Assembly (NCBI GenBank): GCA_023417635.1
Contig: JAEZFF010000122.1
Coordinates: forward strand, 1-5,336
Reading direction: 5' to 3'
Source: Bacillota bacterium
GTDB taxonomy: Bacteria; Bacillota; Clostridia; Oscillospirales; Acutalibacteraceae
Length of the DNA: 5,336 nucleotides
Part shown: one piece after another, positions 1 through 4,839 of the stretch
Layout of the letters: each line of letters starts with the position of its first letter
Numbering within the stretch: position 1 is the stretch's first letter
Program-made: the position numbers and the translations under genes
Notes under the pieces: generated by a model
The model's database searches: none
What the model saw: only the letters and a program-made list of their open reading frames with translations
What the model was told of the DNA's origin: nothing

Positions 1-42
1 GCCAAACTGAATCGAGATGTTTTGAATATCAAGCAGCGGCAT
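1..42 (-). CDS. livG: LivG, branched-chain amino acid ABC transporter ATPase (N-terminal fragment)
   Basis: Only the first 14 codons are inside the window; the gene continues past the left edge. The visible peptide, MPLLDIQNISIQFG, is a typical start for an ABC ATPase of the LivG type, with the first beta strand before the Walker A region; the Walker motifs themselves are not visible. The ATG at 42-40 has a strong ribosome site, AAGGAGGG, at 58-51 with an 8-nt gap, and that site lies inside the end of livM. The start overlaps the livM stop by 14 nt, which suggests translational coupling. Family knowledge: LivG and LivF are the cytoplasmic ATPases that power the LivHM permease. The assignment rests on gene order as much as on the short peptide. 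Confidence 0.85.
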   Translation of the reverse strand, partial: MPLLDIQNISIQFG

Positions 43-991
43 GAGTATCGCCCTCCTTGCTGCCGGATTTGCGGATAAATTCCACAAGGCGTGAAACCCG
101 AATGTTCTTGACGCGCAGGATCATAATAACTATCAGCAGCAGTGGGTAAACGACCATGCGGTAGTTGCCAAGGAAGCGAAGCACTTCCGGCAGCAGAGTC
201 AGGATGCTGGTTGAAGCAATGCAGCCCGCAAAGCCGCCGGTTCCGCCGAGAACGACGTAGATTACAAGGTCAATGGATTTAAAGTAGTTGAACTGCGTCG
301 GTTCAATGAACATCATCAGGAAGGCATACAGCCCGCCGGCCAGTCCTGCAAAGAAAGCGCCTATGGTGAAAGCCATTACTTTGTAGCGTGTTGTGTTAAT
401 GCCCATGGCCTCGGCTGCAATTTCATCTTCCCGTACGGAAATCATGGCGCGGCCCTGACGGGATTTTACCACATGGCGCAGGACAATAATGGTGAATACC
501 ATAGAGAAGAACACCCATGCGAATGTCGTTTCGCCCGGAATACCCGTCATGCCCTGCGCTCCGCCGAACTGTGGGATGTTCTGAATCAGAACCATAATAA
601 TCTGGCAGAAGCCAAGCGTTGTAATGGCGAGGTAATCGCCTTTCAGCCGGAGTGTTGGAAGGCCAATCAAAAAACCAAACAGTGCGGCAACAATACTGCC
701 TAGAATCAGTGCTGGAAAAAACGGTACGCCAGCCCGGTTAAAAGCCGCCGCGGCATATGCGCCGATTGCCATAAAGGCCGAGTGGCCAAGGGTAAGCTGG
801 CCGGTGAAGTTAATAATCAGGTTTGCACTCAGCGCAAGAATAATATTGATGCAGATCATCATCAGAATCCGCTGGTAGTAAGCGTTGATAGCGCCGGTGG
901 ACATCAGCAGGGTGAAAAGAAGGAATACTGCGACGGAAGCGGCCAGAAAAACAATAATTTTTTTCAAATAGCGATTTATTTCTGCTTTCAT
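29..991 (-). CDS. livM: LivM, branched-chain amino acid ABC transporter permease
   Basis: Integral membrane permease, 320 residues from the chosen ATG, expected to pair with LivH to form the channel for leucine, isoleucine and valine. An N-terminal hydrophobic segment (about 12-30) is followed by the conserved LivM stretch LSANLIINFTGQLTLGHSAF (54-73), then GLPTLRLKGDYLAITTLGF (110-128). A cytoplasmic EAA-type loop at 181-199 (VREDEIAAEAMGIN) would contact the ATPase, and YVVLGGTGGFAG follows at 245-256. A GTG nine bases upstream (1000-998) is also in frame and directly abuts the livH stop. I prefer the ATG at 991-989 because AGGTGG sits 5 nt before it, whereas the GTG has no good ribosome site. 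The last codons overlap the start of livG. Length and motifs are normal for the family. Some homologous permease pairs carry other amino acids or amides, so the exact substrate is inferred. Confidence 0.93.
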   Translation of the reverse strand: MKAEINRYLKKIIVFLAASVAVFLLFTLLMSTGAINAYYQRILMMICINIILALSANLIINFTGQLTLGHSAFMAIGAYAAAAFNRAGVPFFPALILGSIVAALFGFLIGLPTLRLKGDYLAITTLGFCQIIMVLIQNIPQFGGAQGMTGIPGETTFAWVFFSMVFTIIVLRHVVKSRQGRAMISVREDEIAAEAMGINTTRYKVMAFTIGAFFAGLAGGLYAFLMMFIEPTQFNYFKSIDLVIYVVLGGTGGFAGCIASTSILTLLPEVLRFLGNYRMVVYPLLLIVIMILRVKNIRVSRLVEFIRKSGSKEGDTHAAA

Positions 992-996
992 TTCCG

Positions 997-1002
997 CCAC
1001 CT
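997..1002 (-). promoter_or_regulatory. livM ribosome binding site
   Basis: AGGTGG on the minus strand overlaps the TAG stop of livH and lies 5 nt before the ATG at 991. It favours that ATG over the GTG at 1000, which would place the start codon inside the ribosome site. Confidence 0.6.
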
Positions 1003-1885
1003 ACACTTTCACGCTGGCTTTTTTGCCGAGCAGTCCGCTTGGTTTAATAATCAGAATGATAATCAGGATAATAAATCCGATAGCGCCGGAAAGCGGCGAA
1101 TACCATGCAGTGACAAATGTTTCGATAATGCCGAGGAAAAGCCCGCCGAGGAAAGCACCCGGAATTAGCCCAATGCCTCCGAAAACGGCGGCGGTAAAAG
1201 CCTTTATACCCGGTTGGATGCCCATGTATGGGTCAATACTGCTGTACAGGATGCCAACAAGCACGCCCGCGGCGCCGGCGAGGGCGGAACCAATGGCAAA
1301 TGTGGCGGAAATTGTTGCGTTTACGTTGATTCCCATGAGAGCGGCAGCGTCTTTGTCCGCAGAAGTTGCGCGCATTGCCTTGCCGATTTTTGTGCGGTAA
1401 ATTACAACTTGCAGCAGAATCATCAGCAGAAGCGACGTGCCGAGAATGATAAGGTGCAGGGAGTCAGTATGTACCGGGCCAAGCGCAATATTTTTCTGCT
1501 GAAGGATGTCATGCGGGTAGCTGCGTGGGTCACCGCCAAAAATGCAGTTAAAGCCATTTTCAAGCAGGAGCGATACGCCCATAGCTGTTATGAGCAGTGA
1601 AATGCTGGAAGCTTTCCGCAGCGGTTTATAAGCGACCCGCTCAACCAGGACTCCCGCAGCGGCTGAGCCGGCCATGGCAAGAATCATTGTCGGAATAAAT
1701 GGCAGGTGAAGGCTGGTTGCGGCAAAAAAGCCAATATAGGCGCCAACCATGTAAATATCGCAGTGCGCAAAGTTGATTAGGCCAATAATGCCATAGACCA
1801 TTGTATAGCCGAGGGCAATCAGCGCATAAACGCTTCCCAGGGAAAGGCCGTTAATCAACTGCTGCAGAAATTCGACGAACGTCAA
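1001..1885 (-). CDS. livH: LivH, branched-chain amino acid ABC transporter permease
   Basis: Integral membrane permease of 294 residues, partner of LivM in the LivHM channel. Family signatures are clear: GSVYALIALGYTMVYGIIGL (17-36) followed by INFAHCDIYMVGAYIG (37-52), an EAA-type loop ATSADKDAAALMGIN (174-188) for ATPase contact, and AAVFGGIGLIPGAFLGGLFL (232-251). The C-terminal membrane segment is very isoleucine-rich (271-280) and is followed by a basic tail. The start is a TTG at 1885-1883, supported by GAGGAGG 8 nt upstream; I see no competing start with a ribosome site. The TAG stop is immediately followed by the livM start region. It lies 74 bp after livJ, with a hairpin in the gap that may lower its expression relative to the binding protein. 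The family assignment is firm; the substrate is inferred from the whole operon. Confidence 0.95.
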   Translation of the reverse strand: MTFVEFLQQLINGLSLGSVYALIALGYTMVYGIIGLINFAHCDIYMVGAYIGFFAATSLHLPFIPTMILAMAGSAAAGVLVERVAYKPLRKASSISLLITAMGVSLLLENGFNCIFGGDPRSYPHDILQQKNIALGPVHTDSLHLIILGTSLLLMILLQVVIYRTKIGKAMRATSADKDAAALMGINVNATISATFAIGSALAGAAGVLVGILYSSIDPYMGIQPGIKAFTAAVFGGIGLIPGAFLGGLFLGIIETFVTAWYSPLSGAIGFIILIIILIIKPSGLLGKKASVKV

Positions 1886-1893
1886 CTTCTTTT

Positions 1894-1900
1894 CCTCCTC
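1894..1900 (-). promoter_or_regulatory. livH ribosome binding site deciding a TTG start
   Basis: GAGGAGG on the minus strand ends 8 nt before the TTG at 1885. A near-perfect ribosome site at normal spacing makes TTG the real initiation codon. Confidence 0.8.
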
Positions 1901-1920
1901 TGGCGTGCCGGGAAAGCTTG

Positions 1921-1949
1921 GGGGGAGCCTTTGAAAAGGTAGTTCCCCC
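1921..1949 (-). promoter_or_regulatory. Stem-loop between livJ and livH
   Basis: An inverted repeat in the 74-bp gap: outer arms 1921-1926 and 1944-1949 (GGGGGA with TCCCCC) and inner arms 1928-1931 and 1936-1939 (CCTT with AAGG), with a small asymmetric internal loop. On the transcribed minus strand it is not followed by a T-run, so it is unlikely to be a complete terminator. Family precedent: hairpins after binding-protein genes often protect the upstream mRNA end or partly block read-through, so that the binding protein is made in excess over the permeases. That role here is inferred. Confidence 0.55.
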
Positions 1950-1959
1950 GGTTTTCCGC

Positions 1960-3111
1960 TTAGGCCGAAATTTTCTTAAAGAATTTTTCTTTCCCTCCGT
2001 CTGTCTTAATAATAACGGCAGACTTTACGGCGTTGCGGTCGCTGTCAAACTTAATATGGCCGCAGACGACGGTGCCGTCATAAGACTTCATAGCCGATTT
2101 TATAGCATTGCCGTCGGTAGAACCGGCCTTTTTAATGCTTTCAAGCAGAACCTTTCCAGCGTCGTAGGTCAGTGCGGCAAATGCGTCAGGATTGCTGTTG
2201 AATTTAGCTTTATAGTCCGAAATGAACTGAGTGACTTCTTTTGAAGTATCATCGGAAGAGTAATGGTTTGAGAAGTAGGCGCCGTTTACCGAGTCGCCGC
2301 CAATAGTGAAGAGTTCCGGCGAGTCAAAGCCGTCGCCGCCGAGAAAGGTGGATTTCAGGCCGACGCTGCGCGCCTGCTTCATAATGATAGCAACAACGGA
2401 GTAATAGTCCGGCAGGAAAAGCACCTCCGGGTTTTTCGGCGAAATTTTTGTGAGCTGGGCGCTGAAATCCTTGTCGCCGGTGTTGTAAGTTTCCGTATCA
2501 ACAATTTTCCCTGCAAAACTGCTCTTGAATGCTTCCGCAAGCCCTTTGGAGTAATCGTCGCCGTTGTTGTAAAGAACAGCAGCTGTTTTTGCCTTTAAAT
2601 CTTCGCTTGCAAACTTTGCCATTACCTTGCCTTGGAACGGGTCGATAAAGCATGTGCGGAAAACACAGTCGCCTGCTTTAGTAATGTTTGCGTTTGTTCC
2701 GGTTCCGGTAATCATTGGGACGCCATACTTCTGACAAATCGGCGCAAGTGCATTTGCACAGGTGCTGGTAACGGGGCCGACAATCGCGGCGACTTTGTCG
2801 CTGTTAATGAGCTTTTGGCCGCCTGTAACGGCGGAAGCAGCTTTGCCTTCGTCATCGACGGAAATAATCTGGATTTTCTTCCCGTTGATTCCGCCTGCTT
2901 TGTTTGTCTGGTCTTCTAGCAGCTGTAAGCCCTTCTGGCTGGATTGGCCGTAAGAAGATGCACCGCCGGTCAGCGGGGTGACGAAACCAATTTTAATTGT
3001 GTCACCGGAAACGGCACCTTGACCGGATGCGGAGCCTGAGTTCCCGCTGCATCCGGCTACACTGGCCGCAAGTGCGAGGCTGAGGGCGCACGCTGTGATT
3101 TTTTTAAGCAT
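1960..3111 (-). CDS. livJ: LivJ-type branched-chain amino acid binding lipoprotein
   Basis: Extracellular substrate-binding protein of the type I periplasmic-binding fold (Peripla_BP_6 family), 383 residues, first gene of the liv operon. It starts with a basic, hydrophobic signal peptide ending in lipobox VAGC (18-21), so Cys21 should be lipidated and anchor the protein outside the membrane; a Ser/Gly-rich linker (22-36) follows. The mature domain begins IKIGFVTPLTGGASSYGQ (39-56). GPVTSTCANALAPICQKYGV (112-131) and the following MITGTGT (133-139) correspond to the family's ligand-backbone binding region, and YNNGDDYSKGLAEAFK (181-196) is the usual second-lobe motif. The ATG at 3111 has AAGGAGG 8 nt upstream. 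Transcription is expected from the consensus promoter at 3253-3281 through a leader of about 135 nt. Leucine/isoleucine/valine is the likely ligand from operon context, but related proteins bind other amino acids or amides. Confidence 0.93.
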   Translation of the reverse strand: MLKKITACALSLALAASVAGCSGNSGSASGQGAVSGDTIKIGFVTPLTGGASSYGQSSQKGLQLLEDQTNKAGGINGKKIQIISVDDEGKAASAVTGGQKLINSDKVAAIVGPVTSTCANALAPICQKYGVPMITGTGTNANITKAGDCVFRTCFIDPFQGKVMAKFASEDLKAKTAAVLYNNGDDYSKGLAEAFKSSFAGKIVDTETYNTGDKDFSAQLTKISPKNPEVLFLPDYYSVVAIIMKQARSVGLKSTFLGGDGFDSPELFTIGGDSVNGAYFSNHYSSDDTSKEVTQFISDYKAKFNSNPDAFAALTYDAGKVLLESIKKAGSTDGNAIKSAMKSYDGTVVCGHIKFDSDRNAVKSAVIIKTDGGKEKFFKKISA

Positions 3112-3154
3112 AGTTACTTCCTCCTTGTTTTTGTAGAATTAGGAATTTAAATTA

Positions 3155-3194
3155 AGAGTGTGCAAGCTAATCAAGAGATTGCTTTGCACACTCT
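3155..3194 (-). promoter_or_regulatory. Long hairpin in the livJ leader
   Basis: A 40-nt near-perfect inverted repeat lies in the untranslated leader. Arms of about 18 nt (AGAGTGTGCA near one end, TGCACACTCT near the other) pair with only two single-base bulges around a 4-nt AAGA/TCTT loop. On the livJ strand it is followed by an AT-rich TTAATTTAAATT, not a clean T-run, so it is at best a weak terminator. It could be an attenuator, a 5'-end mRNA stabiliser or a protein site. I see no leader peptide rich in Leu/Ile/Val codons and no T-box core sequence. A weak competing pairing, TGCAC with GTGCA, lies just before and inside the first arm. Confidence 0.6.
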
Positions 3195-3252
3195 AGTGCA
3201 TAATGCTAAGATATGCGATGCAATATTAACTTTCCGTAAAATATTAGTTGTT

Positions 3253-3281
3253 ATTATAAACCCCGGTATACTTGGTGTCAA
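3253..3281 (-). promoter_or_regulatory. livJ operon promoter (sigma-A type, consensus)
   Basis: On the minus strand, TTGACA (3281-3276), a 17-bp spacer and TATAAT (3258-3253) match the housekeeping sigma consensus at every position. The expected transcription start is near 3246, giving a leader of about 135 nt before the livJ ATG. No other gene starts downstream on this strand before livJ. Confidence 0.85.
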
Positions 3282-3285
3282 TCGG

Positions 3286-3299
3286 ATTGTTTTAACAAT
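3286..3299. promoter_or_regulatory. Dyad upstream of the livJ -35 box, possible operator
   Basis: ATTGTT-TT-AACAAT is a perfect 6-bp inverted repeat with a 2-bp centre, separated from the -35 hexamer by 4 bp. Its position fits a regulator site for the liv operon, but it is AT-rich and short, in AT-rich surroundings, and I cannot assign a regulator. Confidence 0.35.
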
Positions 3300-3499
3300 G
3301 TAAAGCAGTATATTGCAAAATTTTTATGACATTTTTCAAAAGACAGATTCATTTCGGCGGCCAAAATGGATTAAATATAGAAATGAAACAATAAATTCAT
3401 AATCAGTTAAAAACTAATATGTAGATAGCAAATTGAAGCTACCAAGGTAAAACACCTTTTTCGTCTTGTCAAAGGTTCATGTAAAAGACAAAAATAGCT
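3300..3499. other. AT-rich intergenic stretch without a recognised gene
   Basis: This belongs to the 455-bp gap between the methyltransferase stop and the livJ start. It is visibly more AT-rich than the flanking genes. I found no open frame with a ribosome site, no tRNA-like fold and no repeat array. A small AAGGT/ACCTT hairpin occurs at 3444-3458, and an isolated TTGACA lies on the minus strand at 3472-3467, with only a poor -10 (TACCTT) 17 bp downstream. Confidence 0.5.
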
Positions 3500-3555
3500 G
3501 ATTCCAGAAAATGAGAAACTCCCGGAGCTGTTCAACTCCGGGAGTTTCTGGAATC
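3500..3555 (-). terminator. Intrinsic terminator after the methyltransferase gene
   Basis: The core stem is 14 bp, AGAAACTCCCGGAG (3514-3527) with CTCCGGGAGTTTCT (3536-3549), around an 8-nt loop. On the minus strand the stem runs into a T-rich stretch (TTTCTCATTTTC), as expected for rho-independent termination 11 bp after the TAA stop. An outer arm, GATTCCAGAAA (3500-3510), can alternatively pair with TTTCTGGAATC (3545-3555), so two pairing registers are possible. Confidence 0.8.
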
Positions 3556-3566
3556 GTCTATTTACT

Positions 3567-4235
3567 TTATTTCTCTTTTACAGCACGGTACAGACGGTTT
3601 ACAGCCCCATCATATTGCTGAAAATGAGCGTCTTCCAGGCTATGTATCACAAAGTACTGTCCAAGCATCCGGTCCCATTCCTTGGTAGGCAGGTTCCACA
3701 GCAGAAGCCCATCGTCAACCAAATTATTTTCTACTACGGCAGCCTGCTCTTCTTTTAGCTCATCCGCAGAAAAATATGGGTTCAGTTTAATCAAAATCTT
3801 TCCGCCCATGCGCAGAATCCGGTGACATTCCCGCAGGGCAGACTGTGAATCTTCCGGGTAAAGATTGTCAAGAATATTTGAGAGAATAACGGCGTCCATG
3901 CTTTCTGCCGGAATCTTTTTCAGAAGTTCTGTACTGCCCTGATAAAAACTATATTGTTTCTCTGAAAATGCTTTTGCCCGCTTTTCAGCATCGCGGATTG
4001 CCTCTTTTGAAAAGTCGATGCCGGTATGCTTCTGTGTTCCAAACCGGCTGCAGAAAAACAGAAGCGTGCCGCAGCCGCAGCCAAAATCAAGAACCGACCG
4101 GCTGCCTTCGCAGAGCCACTTCAGCCCGGCTTCCAGCTCACTGCAGCCAAGGCTTTCTTTCACTGCACCGCTGCAGCTGCTTTCTGCAAAACAGCTGTTC
4201 CAGTAATTTTCATATTTCGAGTAGTCTTTTTCCAT
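3567..4235 (-). CDS. Class I SAM-dependent methyltransferase, substrate unknown
   Basis: Cytoplasmic protein of 222 residues with a Rossmann methyltransferase domain (Methyltransf_11/25 type). Visible motifs in order: motif I VLDFGCGCG (48-56), the glycine-rich SAM-binding loop; the acidic end of strand 2 in TGIDFS (71-76, Asp74); motif IV MDAVILSNILDNL (113-125); and the post-motif region LRMGGKILIKLNPY (141-154). The N-terminus (1-45) is probably a helical cap and is unusually cysteine-containing. An upstream in-frame start at 4406 would give 279 residues, but that extension crosses the preceding gene's terminator, encodes an unrelated hydrophobic stretch and has no family match. The ATG at 4235 has AAGGAGA with a 7-nt gap from AGGAG and starts a normal domain. 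The gene seems monocistronic, with hairpins on both sides. I saw no convincing promoter in the 120 bp upstream. Small-molecule, lipid or protein substrates are all possible. Confidence 0.88.
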   Translation of the reverse strand: MEKDYSKYENYWNSCFAESSCSGAVKESLGCSELEAGLKWLCEGSRSVLDFGCGCGTLLFFCSRFGTQKHTGIDFSKEAIRDAEKRAKAFSEKQYSFYQGSTELLKKIPAESMDAVILSNILDNLYPEDSQSALRECHRILRMGGKILIKLNPYFSADELKEEQAAVVENNLVDDGLLLWNLPTKEWDRMLGQYFVIHSLEDAHFQQYDGAVNRLYRAVKEK

Positions 4236-4361
4236 TTTGATTCTCCTTTTGCACGATGGCAAAGTTTTAGAGTCCCTTACAAAAAGAATAACGTACAAAC
4301 ACAGGAAAATAATGGTGGCATGTAATTTTGTGCGGAAGTGCAGCAGAAAGTGGGAATACGC

Positions 4362-4403
4362 CAAAACAGCAGAAACCGCATGGCGCTTTGAAGCTCCATG
4401 CGG
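4362..4403 (-). terminator. Intrinsic terminator after the 70-residue protein gene
   Basis: CCGCATGG (4376-4383) pairs perfectly with CCATGCGG (4396-4403), and an inner GCTT/AAGC extends the stem. On the minus strand it is followed by TTTCTGCTGTTTT. It begins 14 bp after the stop codon at 4418, the right place to end that transcript and isolate the methyltransferase gene downstream. The T-tract is interrupted, so termination may be partial. Confidence 0.75.
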
Positions 4404-4417
4404 CATTGGTTAAAGAA

Positions 4418-4630
4418 TCAGCAAAAAGAGCTGTTGCCATTTTCCAGGTTCTGCACAGAAGTTTTAATTCGGCTTTCGGCTTCCTCACCGGTTTTTGAGT
4501 CTTCCACATAGCGGATAACGGATTTCTGCTTATCGTCGTTCATCAGGCTGAAGTTCCGCATTGCATCCGGGTGCATGGCAAGCGACATAGTAAGGCCAAT
4601 GGGCATTTCGGATGCCGATTTGTTTTCCAC
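4418..4630 (-). CDS. Small protein resembling the YdeI/OmdA C-terminal domain
   Basis: A 70-residue, mostly helical, soluble-looking protein with no signal peptide or membrane segment. From memory of the family, the stretch LAMHPDAMRNFSLM (24-37), then VIRYVEDSKT (46-55), ESRIKTSVQNL (59-69 region) follows the pattern of the C-terminal OmdA region (bacteriocin-protection, YdeI or OmpD-associated family, PF13376): alanine-rich helix, NPEA-like turn, Phe, Leu, then YI-WI-EAK, ETR-RI, V-L. The usual N-terminal YdeI part is absent, so it would be a stand-alone version; the biochemical role is not known. The start is the GTG at 4630-4628, chosen because AAGGAGG lies 7 nt upstream; a longer in-frame start at 4654 would place the ribosome site inside the gene. 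Its own promoter region and terminator make it a single-gene unit. That it is a real gene is fairly certain; the family link is tentative. Confidence 0.78.
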   Translation of the reverse strand: MENKSASEMPIGLTMSLAMHPDAMRNFSLMNDDKQKSVIRYVEDSKTGEEAESRIKTSVQNLENGNSSFC

Positions 4631-4637
4631 AGCAATT

Positions 4638-4644
4638 CCTCCTT
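4638..4644 (-). promoter_or_regulatory. Ribosome binding site deciding a GTG start for the 70-residue protein
   Basis: AAGGAGG on the minus strand lies 7 nt before the GTG at 4630. No ATG competes at this spacing, so the GTG start is well supported. Confidence 0.8.
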
Positions 4645-4662
4645 TTCTTTCCACCGCTCTCT

Positions 4663-4691
4663 TAGTATTTCCCAGGGAAAGCGTGTCATTC
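4663..4691 (-). promoter_or_regulatory. Candidate promoter of the small gene, forespore-sigma-like
   Basis: On the minus strand GGAAATACTA (4672-4663) fits the Bacillus sigma-F -10 pattern GGNRANAHTR at every position, and its AATACTA fits the sigma-G -10 CATNHTA except the first base. GAATG (4691-4687) fits a sigma-G-like -35 (GHATR), 17 bp from AATACTA. A housekeeping reading, ATGACA-16-TACTAA, is also possible but has a poor -10. The predicted start near 4656 leaves a 26-nt leader with the ribosome site well placed. Consensus forms are recalled from Bacillus subtilis. Confidence 0.4.
4668..4680. repeat. Short palindrome in the small gene's promoter
   Basis: TTTCCC-A-GGGAAA is a perfect 6-bp dyad around one base. 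It overlaps the -10/spacer region of the minus-strand promoter, where a bound repressor would block initiation. No regulator can be named. Confidence 0.4.
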
Positions 4692-4717
4692 AGCGGTTAT
4701 GGCCGTGAAAGCCGCCC

Positions 4718-4746
4718 TTGCATGCAGGAAAAGCATTTGGTATAAT
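4718..4746 (+). promoter_or_regulatory. thyX promoter (sigma-A type, extended -10)
   Basis: TTGCAT (4718-4723), a 17-bp spacer and a perfect TATAAT (4741-4746) preceded by TGG (extended -10, TGn). The likely start is near 4753, giving a leader of about 87 nt that is AT-rich and shows no riboswitch fold I recognise. An 8-bp palindrome, TGCATGCA (4719-4726), overlaps the -35 box. Confidence 0.75.
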
Positions 4747-4839
4747 AGATTAGTTTCACAGAATATTAGAAAGTTTAGCCTTTTGCAGCCGGAAAGACAC
4801 AAAATATAGGTATTATTAGGAATGGAGACTGTTTTAAAT

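Noticed and set aside
473..1600. Several plus-strand open frames opposite livM and livH
   Set aside because: They are antisense shadows of two clear permease genes, with no ribosome sites and low-complexity or unnatural composition.
3112..3250. T-box or leader-peptide attenuator in the livJ leader
   Set aside because: No T-box core sequence is visible, the possible short frames are interrupted within a few codons, and there are no runs of Leu/Ile/Val codons.
3444..3472. Possible second upstream promoter for livJ on the minus strand (TTGACA-17-TACCTT)
   Set aside because: The -10 matches only three of six positions, and a much better promoter lies 190 bp closer to the gene.
4236..4406. In-frame N-terminal extension of the methyltransferase (57 residues starting at 4406)
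   Set aside because: It runs through the terminator of the preceding gene, lacks a ribosome site and encodes a sequence unlike a methyltransferase; the ATG at 4235 has a good ribosome site.
4267..4509. Minus-strand open frame of 80 residues overlapping the small gene
   Set aside because: It overlaps the well-supported 70-residue gene and its terminator in another frame, with no ribosome site or recognisable composition.
4753..4839. Folate-type riboswitch in the thyX leader
   Set aside because: The leader is short and AT-rich, with no stable fold or conserved tetrahydrofolate riboswitch elements that I recognise.
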